Of a stretch of DNA of 64,000 bases, positions 23,456 through 33,870 are shown one piece after another. The translations under genes were made by a program, and so were the position numbers. Position 1 is the first letter of the stretch. Each line of letters begins with the position of its first letter. A model generated the notes under the pieces. It searched no databases and was not told the DNA's origin. It saw only the letters and a list, made by a program, of their open reading frames with translations. This DNA is from Gonatopus flavifemur (lineage: Eukaryota > Arthropoda > Insecta > Hymenoptera > Dryinidae): positions 55,668,001 through 55,732,000 of the forward strand of contig JAFFJZ010000001.1 of assembly GCA_018340375.1 (NCBI GenBank), read 5' to 3'.

Positions 23456-24059
23456 AGCCCTCCGCCACTGCTTATTCCGCCACATTTAAATGCTTATTAC
23501 TCATTTCATCGGTTCAATGTCTAAATAAACGCCCCCTGGGTAGTCAGTTCCTTATCAACACCCACTAAATGGTGACTGATATAATAGAAAGTTAGGCTTC
23601 AGTGGCAAATATTTCGCTTCAACAAGAATACATTCAGTTACATTTTTCATTGTAGAACGATTTGTTTTCATAATTCACTTGAGACAATTATGCTTTGATT
23701 TCAGATCATCTTTACGAAGGTAAGATCTTCATTGGTACAAAGTTCCAACGGCCTGTCATCCTGCGTTTCCGGGAAAGAAATTCCAAATATGTGAGTAATT
23801 TTAATTCGTAATTAAGATGCCCTATTCAATTTGTGAATATTAGAGAGTTTATTAAACGTGAATAATTTTGGAATTGTTTATTTAAATAGTTGCTGCAACT
23901 ATTTCTTTTTTCCATATGGGTTATAAAAACGAGTGCAATCAACTCACGATATACAATAGTAATACTCAATACTTTGAGCAATACTCAATACTCTAAGCGC
24001 AATATACTCAATGAAATTTGGCGAGAATCAATGGGTTTGTTTAACCTGGGCACTGCAAC
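23456..24059. other. Intergenic sequence, no supported gene
   Basis: AT-rich with short frames only. The repeated phrase CAATACTCAATACTTTGAG near 23960 is a small local tandem repeat. Confidence 0.5.
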
Positions 24060-24061
24060 TA

Positions 24062-24340
24062 TACACTGAGAACCCAATGTTTTAGATTGAAAGAAAATTT
24101 TCTTTGCCCTCATTCTAATGAATATTTTTCTCAATGGAAAGATTTTTCATCAGATTGAAACAAAAAATTTTCAAATTGAGACAGAAATATATTCCTTCTT
24201 GAATTCGAAAAATATAATTTCAATTCCAATGGACAATTTTCTCATTGGAATGAGCTATTTTTTCCATTGAAAACAAGATTTATCAGAATGAGGGTGAAAA
24301 AATTTTCTTTAAATCTAAGAAATCGGGGTCTCAGTGTAAA
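24062..24340. mobile_element. MITE with TACACTGAGAACCC ends
   Basis: TACACTGAGAACCC at the left pairs with GGGGTCTCAGTGTA at the right. Inner words TTTCTTTGCCCTCATTCT / AGAATGAGGGTGAAAAA also pair. A further CTCAGTGTA at about 24877 suggests an adjoining relative. Confidence 0.7.
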
Positions 24341-24530
24341 GAGCTGCTCTCCAAATTGGAAACAGTAAAATTCCACTGACGCAGTGAAAAGTCGACCACT
24401 ATACGAATTAGTGCATATATATACACTGCATAATCAGTGAATATGAATTGATCTTTGTAGTGAAACGTCACTAATTTGATTAGTGAGGAAAACTTCAAAC
24501 TTCATAACCAGTGGCGGTCAACTGATTATG

Positions 24531-24761
24531 CACGGAAAAAACTGTTGAATAGAATTCACCAACGAGGGTGATGAAATACGGCACTATTAGAATTTCTATT
24601 AATATTTACTAGAAGTGTAGTCAAATCTACTACTGCGGTAGTAATTTTAACTGCGACCATCGTAGATTTTACTAGAACTTTTATAAATATTACGAGAAAT
24701 TCTAATAGTGCCGTATTTTACTGAACGCGTTAGTAAATCTTATGAAACATTTTTTTCCGTG
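24531..24761. mobile_element. Palindromic MITE with CACGGAAAAAA ends
   Basis: CACGGAAAAAA (24531) pairs with TTTTTTTCCGTG (ending 24761). Inner arms around ATACGGCACTATTAGAATTT and its complement pair closely. Flanking GTGGCGGTCAACTGATTA and AGTGGCCAACTATCA are themselves similar in opposite orientation, so it sits inside an older inverted repeat. Confidence 0.8.
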
Positions 24762-24989
24762 TGTAGTGAAATCTCCCTAATTCCATTCAGTGGCCAACTA
24801 TCAATTGCAAAAAATAATGAGATTTCACTGTTTTAAATTTAGGGGGTGTGCTCAAATTCAGCTCCGACTTTTTCCCTCAGTGTAGTTGAAACGCTTTGTT
24901 GGAATTGACTCATCTTATTCTTCTCAGTATGCAGAAGAGCTTTTTTACTTGGAACAGGGAAGGCATCGACGCGAATCGTAGAGACGGCA

Positions 24990-25212
24990 AAACAAGAACT
25001 GTATTCTTTATTTCTCTATGCTCCAATAACTCTATTCCTAAATATCTCTATTCTTACAAATCTCTATTATTTTATATATAAAACAAAAAAACATCTATAT
25101 CTAATCGATATTGAAAAGAATAGAGATTGGCGAGAATAGTGATTTGTAAGAATAGAAATATTTAGGAATAGAGTTATTGGAGCATAGAGAAATAAAGAAT
25201 AGAGTTCTTGTT
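24990..25212. mobile_element. Near-perfect palindromic MITE, about 223 bp
   Basis: The left AACAAGAACTGTATTCTTTA and right TAAAGAATAGAGTTCTTGTT pair with one mismatch. Pairing continues through CTCTATGCTCCAATAACTC and CTCTATTCTTACAAATC toward a loop near 25090. Confidence 0.85.
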
Positions 25213-25240
25213 CTCTGAGCTTCTATCTATTAAGGGCACT

Positions 25241-25387
25241 CCCTGGTAGATATCATATTAGGCATCTTGATTTAAAAAAAACCCATCCATTCCCATGAAA
25301 ACTTGCAGATTTCCGATTAAAATTCAATGGATTTCAATCGGAAATCTGCACGTTTTAGTGGAAATGAATGGGTTTTTCAACCAGGGC
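25241..25387. mobile_element. Short palindromic MITE with CCCTGGT/ACCAGGG ends
   Basis: The ends CCCTGGT and ACCAGGG bracket arms around AACCCATTCATT and GCAGATTTCCGATT, which pair around ATTCAATGGA. The left arm has an extra 15-20 bases next to its end. Confidence 0.6.
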
Positions 25388-25538
25388 AGTTCACTAGCCC
25401 ATATCAGGATCAGGGATACACCTAGTCTGCCTCGATAGCGCCAGGTGAGGGCGAAAGAGAGCCTAGAATGATTTCTACTAGGGACTCAAGGATCAAAAAG
25501 AGTGGATAAAATTTTGCGCTAACTTTTTCCATAAATTA

Positions 25539-25905
25539 CACGGAGAGAAAAATACAGTTGAAATTATTGTGGTAGCTCACTATCCTTGGACCAGATTGGG
25601 ATTGACAAGAAAAATTATGGTATTTTTATCTAATTCTAGAAAATTCCACAGTAATTTGTAATGATGTCCAGTGCAATATTTACTGAATAAGAGATTTTCC
25701 TGAAAATCCACGAATTTCTGAAGTTCATCACAGTAGTTTTTACTGTGTCAATTGGAAAACGTATACGTATAATCCTTATGGGGAACTATGTTACTGTGTG
25801 GAGATATAAATTTTCATCAAAATCAAAACTCGGTCTGGCGTTGAAATGGAGCACAGTAAAAAATATTGTGTTTTATATGAAAAAGTAATGGATTATTCTC
25901 TCCGT
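25539..25905. mobile_element. MITE with CACGGAGAGAA ends and TA flanks, 367 bp
   Basis: CACGGAGAGAAAAAT (25539) pairs with ATTATTCTCTCCGTG (ending 25905), with TA on both sides. Internal symmetry is weak, with repeated CACAGTA words. It shares the CACGGA terminal class with several other elements here. Confidence 0.7.
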
Positions 25906-26313
25906 GTATACGTTAAACGGAAATTTTTAATAATCAATAATTATAAAACCCACGACTAGGATTAGACTCTGAATATAAGTTTCAGTCTTTGACTGATTTG
26001 TTAGCGAATATGAGAGGATTTCAAAAGCAATAACCTCCAACTGGCAACAATTTTTTGTAATTTCATTTTCTAGAAGTTGCAAACCTTGAAGAAACCCAAA
26101 TTTCTATTTAGAGTTCAATCTCAGGTATGGACTCAATTATTATCGATGCTGAATTCAAATTTATCAAGCGATTCATGAAAAACGTTGGGGCAAAATTTTA
26201 CACGCTTCTCCTGATGTTTGAATGCCCTTAAGGATTATATTTACGAACTATGAATGTCGTTATCCATTTGAAAACTCATGATACGAGTTTTTAGAAATAC
26301 CAACAAATTGATA

Positions 26314-26565
26314 CACTGAAAAAAAAATTTATTCCAGTCAAATAAATATTTATTTGTCCTGTACCAAGGAAACATTTATTAGAATTAAAAAAATATTCTT
26401 TGGAACCAAAATAATTTATTGGAATTAAATAGATGGTTTTAATCGTTTATTTGATTCCAATAAATTATTTTGGTTCCAAAGAATATTTTTTTAATTCTAA
26501 TAAATGTTTCCTTGGTACAGGACAAATAAATATTTATTTGACTGGAATAAATTTTTTTTTCAGTG
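26314..26565. mobile_element. Near-perfect 252-bp palindromic MITE with CACTG/CAGTG ends and TA target site
   Basis: CACTGAAAAAAAAATTTATT at the left pairs with AATAAATTTTTTTTTCAGTG at the right. Arms of roughly 118 bp pair with very few mismatches around a loop near 26440. TA flanks both ends. The high arm identity implies recent insertion or conversion. Confidence 0.92.
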
Positions 26566-26567
26566 TA

Positions 26568-27285
26568 CACGTAAATGAAATATCTTGAAAAAAACGATTA
26601 ATCCATCTCACACTTGACCGATTCTTGTCATATCTCGGTCCATTATCGATCTTCACAACATCCATGTGTTTTTGTTTTCTCTCTGTGCAAAGTAGAACGA
26701 TGAATAGTTCAGAATATGTAACACTTTTTATCCGATCATCAAAAAGAAAGGAAAAAAATTGCTAGTGTAGATCCTGTGGAAACTGGATGTGTATTACACG
26801 CTATGGGGAACAGCAAAAGCAACAGCAGGGGTGGAGTTGTGAGGACATAAAGGCAGGGGTTGACATGCGGGCTAAATCTATATGGTGTGACAGCGATAAA
26901 ACGGTACACGAGGGTTACGGTGAAGATATAATTGGTATCATTCGGAGTCTTCTTTTGAGGTGACCCATCAGACCGCGCCCCGTTATATACGCACTTTATA
27001 TTTAGTTGTATGTCTTGTATGTACATATGCAATTACATCCTGTGTTGTGATATAATATAGATTTTATACTGACAAGACATGTTGGAACTTTGAAAGACTT
27101 ACAATGATGCGATTGAAAAATCACAATCCCTGTCATTCCGAATCTTAATTTTATCAAATTTTCTGTACCTCCGATATCTTCAACCCCAGCCAACAAAATC
27201 AAGGCAGCGCTTTCAGCAGCGATGCTACTATTCATTTATACGTTCAACAGTTCCTTGTGTATGTAGTACATACATGCCTCAATTT
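26568..27285. other. Intergenic sequence, no supported gene
   Basis: Two minus-strand frames (97 and 77 codons) lie here without recognisable domains. GC content is slightly higher near 26780-26990. Confidence 0.45.
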
Positions 27286-27722
27286 ACCCGAGCAGAAAAA
27301 TTGTATGGCCAGCCTCATGTTCATTATGGGTCCGATCGGGCAGTGATAGGACTCACCTTATTTTTCAACACCTGATCTGGTCCTGGTAAGGCTATTATTT
27401 GGCACATCTGATTAGGCTTATCCAGATCTGGCCCTGCTAGCCCGAGTAAAAATGGAAAGTACAGGATTGATCACTCCGTGATCAAAAGTATGGGATTTGA
27501 CCTAAAGCTATACATTGCAAGTATGGGAATAGGCCACGAGCCATACTTTTGATCACGGAGTGATCAATCCTGTACTTTCCATTTTTACTGGGGAGGCAAG
27601 CCTTATCATAGTTCATCACCTCGGGCTCTGATACAACGGTGCGTTACATTCCATATCAGGGCCTGATTTGAGATAAGGCTCTGGTCCTGATCGAACACCC
27701 AATATGAATTTCTATTCGGGTA
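27286..27722. mobile_element. MITE with ACCCGAGCAGAAAAATT ends, containing a second palindrome
   Basis: ACCCGAGCAGAAAAATTGTAT at the left and its imperfect complement AATTTCTATTCGGGT at the right. The internal words CTGATCTGGTCCTG and CTGGTCCTGATC resemble those near 6940-6990. The palindrome at 27446-27590 is inserted near the centre. Confidence 0.65.
27446..27590. mobile_element. Palindromic MITE, 145 bp
   Basis: The arms GTAAAAATGGAAAGTACAGG and CCTGTACTTTCCATTTTTAC continue as GATTGATCACTCCGTGATC... and its exact complement, about 48 paired bases around an unpaired centre at 27500-27540. Confidence 0.85.
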
Positions 27723-28339
27723 TGTGTGAAGATGGAAGCGACTTGGTAGTATTTTACTAGGATCATTACTTGGTAGCGCTCCCTGATAATGCTAATAGGG
27801 CTGATGCAGTGCTACGTTATAAATCAAAATATATATGTGCTATGCTAGCATGTAGTCTCAAGCAGAAATGAGCATTTTTGTACTCGGCGGAATACTTTTA
27901 CTGGAAGTACTTTTTTCAACTCCATATTTTACTTTGAAGACATATTTTACACACAAAAAAAGTACTTTCAGGAGTACAAAAATGTTCATCTCTGATCTCA
28001 AGGCAACGGAAAAGCTACTATGTTGCTACCGCTAGCACTACTAGTAGCGAAAACGTCAATTTGGAAGCACCTCGCTGGCTGGGACCACTCAGATGTGAAT
28101 TAATCAAGAGTGAATCTATAGAATCGATCCATTCGATGAGAATATTTGAGAGACTTGCTTAGAGGAGAATCAACAACGTTTTTGAATCTCTCGAGATATA
28201 TGAATATACAAAAATTCATTACGATATGATTGAATTCTTTTAATATCGATGTTTTATCTTACATGAGAAGTTCAAATATTTTACAGCAAGAGACATTGGA
28301 TTCTGTTCTGCACATTTACAGATATATACATTTCGAATT
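27723..28339. other. Intergenic sequence downstream of the 791-aa gene
   Basis: Includes the paired words GTACTTTTTTCAAC / AAAAAAGTACTTTC around 27905-27970, a small inverted repeat. The rest is AT-rich and would include the 3'UTR of the minus-strand gene. Confidence 0.5.
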
Positions 28340-31300
28340 TTATAGAAATCGACGATTCCGCGAAGTCACGGGATTTTTGGTAAACTGTGAACCATCAGAC
28401 CTTTTAAAAACTTTTTCAACAACGCTGATACCGATATCCAGAATATCACAAGGATGTGGTTGACTTTTCAAAGCTCTGCCATGATTTCCAAGGCCCTGTT
28501 CAGTCAATTCTTTTCTTCGCTTTTCACGTTCTTCTTTGGCCATTTTCAACACCTTCAACCCAACATTCTGTTTCTTACGGTCATGACGTTGCTCAGATTC
28601 CGAATTCAGTACCTCAAATATCGATCGTTTTTTCGTATTCTTCTTCTTTTTCTCCTCCTCTTTCTTCTCCTCCGCTACCGTAGTCGAGTCGTGTTTTGCC
28701 TCGGAATCGTTTTTACTCCAGTCGGAACTTGTCTCATTGAATTTCCCAAGTTCTTCGGTCTTCCCATCGGAATCGACAATGAATTCCTCCTGTTTACTCT
28801 TTTCTCGTTTTTGATCATCATCATCATCATCATCATCAGCAGCAGCATCATCCTCTGCCTCAAGCTCTGTGGTTATCGGCGTTGATTTTTGAGGATTCTC
28901 ATTCGAAATCTTGTCATTCGTAGTATTATTCTTTTGATCAATTAAAGTGGCATAAAGTTTGTTCTTCCACTTACTTCCGATTCTTATGGGTAGCCGCGAA
29001 ATCCCCGACTTGGGTCTTTTGTCTTTCGTATCCGAAGGTGCTGCTACTTCTACATTCTTTTCAGTATCGTTGTTCGACTGCTTGGGTAATTTTCCGGTAT
29101 TTGGATTTCCCATTCCTTGAGATTTCAAGTCACTCGGTTTGGTGGTTTTGGATTTCGAGATCTCCGCTTTACGAATCGTTGGAGGATTTTCTTGCTGCTT
29201 TTGTTTCGATGTTTTGAAAATCGTACGATTCATTGTATTCTTCAAAGACGACTTTATCGAATCTTTCTTCTCGAAATTTTCCTCTTGCTTCTGTGCGGAA
29301 GTCTTACTCGGGAGATTTCTCGAAGGAGACTTTTTATCCATATTCTCTTTTTGTTTTTGTTCGATATCTTTTGCCGTTGGTTTCTTCTCCATGGGCGATG
29401 ATTTCTTCTTGTCTTCGTTACGAAATAGATTTCGTGTCAGAGTTTTAGTTCTTTTGGAAACTGGAGTACTTTGAGCTGTTTGCATATTATCAGTCTTAGC
29501 GTCTTCCTTTTTGAGTGGAGAAGAATTATCAGGTGTTGGAAGATTCATAGGTTTCACAGTTTGTTGTACTTTTGTCTTGTTCAATACTTTTTTGAGATTT
29601 GAGCTAGCATGTGTGTCAGATTTTGTCTGCTTCGAATCGTTTGATTTATGAAGGATTTTGCTATTCGGAGAAGGTTCCTCGGAATTCGTGCTGGAAACTT
29701 TTGATGTATTCGATAGACTGTCCTTATCCACAGCTCGATCAACATATTTTTTCGAGCCCCGTTGAATCAAGACAGGGTTGCTATCTTTTTCCATGAACAT
29801 CTTCCCATTCTCATCGTGATTCATCTTCAATTTAGCCCATTCCAGATCCTCGTTGAACAAATTAGAAAAATCGTGCGATCGTCTCCACTGACTCGTTGAA
29901 GACAGATGTGTTCTTCTCGGAGACCTTTTTTGCGTATTAGATCTCAAATGAAAATCTTTCAGCTGTTTTTTATCTTTCTGTTGCAATGGATTTGATTCGT
30001 GAAAAGAATACGTTTGGTTTTGTAATTTTGTTCGAGGCTGTTCATCGTCGTATACGAAAGAATTTAAAAACATTTGATCGTTGATGGAATCGGTGGATAT
30101 GTCCTCGTCTTCTTGAAGAAAATCATCGAATTGTAAATTTGACGTGAAATAATTTTCAATTCTATCTCTTTGATGAAATTTAGGAGGTATCGGGGGTGAA
30201 TAACGATCGTTGTGTCGCGAATAGTGTGTTTTCGAGTAATATTTGATGTCTTCGAAACTTTGGTTAGGCTTCGGGAATCTGTGCTGATTTTTTATATCCT
30301 TTCCCGTCGGTGGTTTCGATCTCGATTTTTTTCTGATGGATTTTTCATAAATTTTATTTGTGGAGAGTTCCGAAGGATCATTCTAGGAAGGTAATATATT
30401 CAAATATAATTCAATGCGTAATGAAGTGGAAGCTGTCGGCCGTTACTATAGCAACCGATATTGTTCTAATTTTTGATTAAACGTCGCTTAAGTTTAGTTG
30501 ACAGTAGGAATCGATCAAGGGCCACGGAGCGTTAAGAAAGAGACAAAATTTTGCTACATAGTTTTAAATAACTAAGCAATAAATACTAATTTTAAATATA
30601 TAGCAATAAAGTTCATTGCTAGGATTTGGTTCCAAATATAAATCCAAAGCTGATAACACATTCCTGAACATGAGGGAATAAGTTCACAAATTATTGACAT
30701 TTGTAGGGTAATATGTTTATAATCGTTTGCATAATTTTAAACAAAGCATTTGCAGTTTCAATTTCATATTCAAAGCTCAATTTAATTAATTTACTTCGTT
30801 ATTGTGGATTCAAAATTTGTATTTGTTGTTTAGTTAATCAGAAAGTACGTAGCAAAATTTTGTTCATTTCTTGAAGGACTCCATGGTCCTTAAGCAGCGT
30901 TGCTCTAAACTTTGTAGATACTCAAATCCGTGATAAAAGTTTTCTGTAAGAAGTTATGAACATTGGCCGATAACTCTACGGCCGACAGTTCACACTCCGT
31001 CAATGCGTAGACATTGTTACACGTTCTTTCATTGCAAATTTATACACAATGTTTTTGAAATACTGCGACAGTATTTTAAACACGCTCAATAACTGTTAAG
31101 AGCTCTAAAACTACTATATTTTCCGAAACATTTTTCTACAAGGGATATCCTCCGAGTTTTTTGAAAAATCCTAAATTCGTTGAAATTCTCCTATTCAATA
31201 AATTTATATTTTAAAAAGCCCTGGCTTTGCTACAGTAGTTGATCTTCGATACAATTAGATTTCTTGACTTAAGGGGAGGGGGGGGAGGGGGGGGGAGGGG

Positions 31301-31692
31301 GATGGGAAATTGTGGTGATTCGATTCTAAGATTGAATTATCATTTCAATTCATACTCACATAATAAACGTCAACAGGGTCAGTATTCAAACGATCGTATA
31401 CATCTTCATGATCATTTCTCGCCCAATAATCTTCATCCTGTTTTTTACGGTGGGGAACGCTTTTCGAAGTTGTTATCGGTTGTTTTCCGTATGAACGTCT
31501 CTGTCTCGATTTCCAAAATTGTGCCTCATTATGCGGTTTATTCCAATGAGATGCAACTTGAGGAGATATAGCATCACAACCTATATCCGAAAGTTCAACA
31601 ATTTTACCAAAACCCTCAGATGTATCAACGGAAGATATATCATAGGGGTTGTCCCACATCAACAGAAATGGATTAACGTCGAAAGGATTCAT
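28340..31692 (-). CDS. Unrecognised 791-aa lysine/serine-rich disordered protein, two coding exons
   Basis: The coding exons are 31692-31360 and 30382-28340, joined phase 0 across a 977-bp intron (GTGAGT donor, TTCCTAG acceptor), giving 791 residues. The start is the ATG opening MNPFDVNPFLLMWDNPYD; the open frame runs a few codons further upstream, but this is the first Met followed by conserved-looking sequence. The first 111 residues are mixed and possibly folded. From about residue 215 on, the protein is almost wholly low-complexity and hydrophilic (Lys, Ser, Asn, Glu), with many basic clusters and no signal peptide or membrane segment. A run of eight Asp near residue 630 is encoded by a (ATC)n-like microsatellite. 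A charged helix follows near residues 715-745 (KMAKEEREKRRKEL). The composition suggests a nuclear or cytoskeleton-associated protein, but this is inference. I do not recognise the family. The long frame and clean splice support a real gene. Confidence 0.75.
30383..31359 (-). other. Intron of the 791-aa gene, with a G/C homopolymer tract
   Basis: The intron has a GT donor at 31359-31358 and an AG acceptor at 30384-30383. Its 5' part contains an interrupted G-run on the plus strand (31273-31306: runs of 4, 8, 9 and 5 G separated by single A). The pre-mRNA is therefore C-rich and the non-template strand is the C-rich one. Otherwise it is AT-rich intronic sequence with no open frame. Confidence 0.7.
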
Positions 31693-32481
31693 AATGTAAA
31701 TAATCAACAACAATAACCAACAATTTCAATTGCTCCAGCTCGAGTCTTTGATGAATTCTTGTATTTTCATATTTGAAACAATCGTTGGATTACTTCGCGA
31801 CACAAAATTTAGTACATTCATAATTTAGATTGTTGGATTTTACATTTTTATTGATTTAACGGAAATTTTGACATTTTTTTAGCATTTTTGCCGAGATCTG
31901 ATGGACCGGATATACATGTTTGTGGGTAAAACATAAACAGACGGGAACTTATCAATTATTCTTCATTGTCATCCAATCAAACGCGAGATATACTTTATCT
32001 TCCCTGATTTGAAGTCACGTTCAAACGGTCTCTCAAACGATGAAGTATCTCATTCTTGAATCAGATTTTTGATACCGCTTTCATGAGGCTATTGGCAATC
32101 ATCTGTAAGATTCTTTGGAGAGCCCATTCGATGAAATTTCAATGTTATGATACAAAGGGAATATGAATTTCCAGATTAAAACAATCAAATACTTCTAAAA
32201 CATTTTATTGCATAAACATTCAGCATTGCCGAATACTTTGATGAAAAATACAAGCTAATTTATGACATTTTTTATTAAAAATTCATAAGTGATTTTCCTA
32301 TCATGCGATATTCAAACGTCCCTGACCTATGTTTTTTGTGTAATGAATTAACTAAACACTTAACACTATCATTATGCGTTATTCGCAGACTTCTATATAA
32401 TACACGAGACCACCAATTCGTATAGTTCATTACGATAAGTGTGAAACAATCCTTACACAAATATTTGCATGTGTTAGTGTT

Positions 32482-32624
32482 ATTGAAGTTTGATTCATTT
32501 ATTGAAACGAATTGGTAATCAAATAATGAGAAACATCAATTCTGCGATAGTACTGTTTATGAAAGAACATAACATTCTACTTTCAGCTATTCAGATTTCA
32601 TTTAAATAAATAATTCAAACTTCA
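32482..32624. mobile_element. GTTGAAG-family MITE, deleted copy
   Basis: ATTGAAGTTTGATTCATTTA at the left and AAATAAATAATTCAAACTTC at the right match the ends of the copy at 18705-18911; the centre is shorter. AACGAATTGGTAATCAAATA is the shared internal word. Confidence 0.65.
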
Positions 32625-32696
32625 ACGATGTATGTATTACTGGCAGTCGGATATCACTGATATCAATTTTCGAATACACACTGAAAGAAAGAATTT

Positions 32697-32902
32697 GTTA
32701 CAGTTATCAAATATATTCTTAAATATGACGAATCAAATATTCGATAACGTTGATCAAACATCAATAATATTCATAAAATATTCAATAATTATGAACATAT
32801 ATGTATAATATATTTAATAATTGGCATATCATTGAATATTTGGATAATGCTATCAAATATTTGTTTGGTCATGTTTAAGAATATATTTGATAACTGTTAC
32901 CA
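32697..32902. mobile_element. Palindromic MITE with TATCAAATATATTCTTAA arms
   Basis: GTTACAGTTATCAAATATAT at the left pairs with ATATATTTGATAACTGTTAC at the right. The interior is rich in CAATAATATT/AATATTGA words that continue the pairing. A CACTGAAAGAAAG word just outside resembles the CACTG terminal class. Confidence 0.75.
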
Positions 32903-33689
32903 GCCTTGTTTAATGCGTGTAGAATAATTGTATAATGTAGCATTCATACTTGAGAATTCGCGGTCGGCTTCAAATCGTATTTCAATAGGGAGCAGTTAAG
33001 TCTATTATATACAAGTCTGTGATTACATTTGACCTAAATCGATGTGAGTATTTGCACTTAAATATCACATCCATAAGTTATCATATTATCGCTTTTAATG
33101 CACGCATGAAAAATATGTTTAATTTGCTCCAAAGTAGAAAAATTGAGTTTTGAAAATATATCCCTCTTTTATTCACCTTAATATACTGCAATCGTCAACG
33201 AAAGTCAGGAGAATGCTTATTTTCCGAGCTTTTCCATGAAATCTTATAATATCTTACTTCTTAAGGAATCATAAATAATCCAAGAGGGATTCCATTTGCT
33301 AAACATAATTTATGCGAATAATTGAAAAATTTTGTGTTCCTCTGCTCCTGTCGAAGAATATGAATCGAATGATCAATTCATCAAATGTTCTTGAATATTC
33401 AACGTTCAGTTCCTATAAATCTTATATTTCATTCAACACAAAAGCGATATCTTCCGCAGGATCATTTTGATGAAATGAACTCTATGTGCTCAGAGAAAAA
33501 TTGTCAACAGTTGAACACAAAAGTGTTGGACTTGTTTCTTGAATTAAACCTAAAACGTTTTTACAAAATAATTGTCAAAAACTTTGATTAATTGTGTGGT
33601 ATGCAGAAATTAAAATTTAACACTCGGGGTTCTGTACAACAATAGACATGGTGTGGAATACCTCGTTTAGATTTTCAAATGGAAACTGA

Positions 33690-33870
33690 TTGAAATCATG
33701 AGAGTGGAGCTAGCAGCCGATTGATGTAACTTTTGATTCACATCAATTTTAATGTCGTTAATATCAAAGATTGATTCAGTGGCTTCCAACTATACAGTTT
33801 GGCTACTTGGACCTTGAATAAAGTAATTCTATCAAAAGTTGGATCAATCGGCTGCTAGCTTCAAATCAAC
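33690..33870. repeat. Dispersed repeat, GCTAGCAGCCGATTGATGTAA copy
   Basis: GAGCTAGCAGCCGATTGATG followed by TAACTTTT matches the repeat at 5035-5060. ATCGGCTGCTAGCTTCAAAT near 33850 is the inverse, so this copy forms a foldback of about 150 bp. Confidence 0.6.

Noticed and set aside
23225..23524. 99-codon frame with a hydrophobic N-terminus resembling a signal peptide
   Set aside because: It lies in the arm of a foldback repeat, and the matching left arm has no equivalent frame.
1..28339. A remnant of a retrotransposon, virus-derived gene or transposase
   Set aside because: I looked for reverse transcriptase, integrase, capsid and DDE or hAT transposase motifs in the long frames and saw none. 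All mobile elements here appear non-autonomous.
28454..29474. Several plus-strand frames of 60-143 codons overlapping the 791-aa gene
   Set aside because: They are reverse-strand images of a lysine/glutamate-rich exon (giving Phe/Leu/Ser-rich peptides), lack splice partners and lie wholly inside a supported exon.
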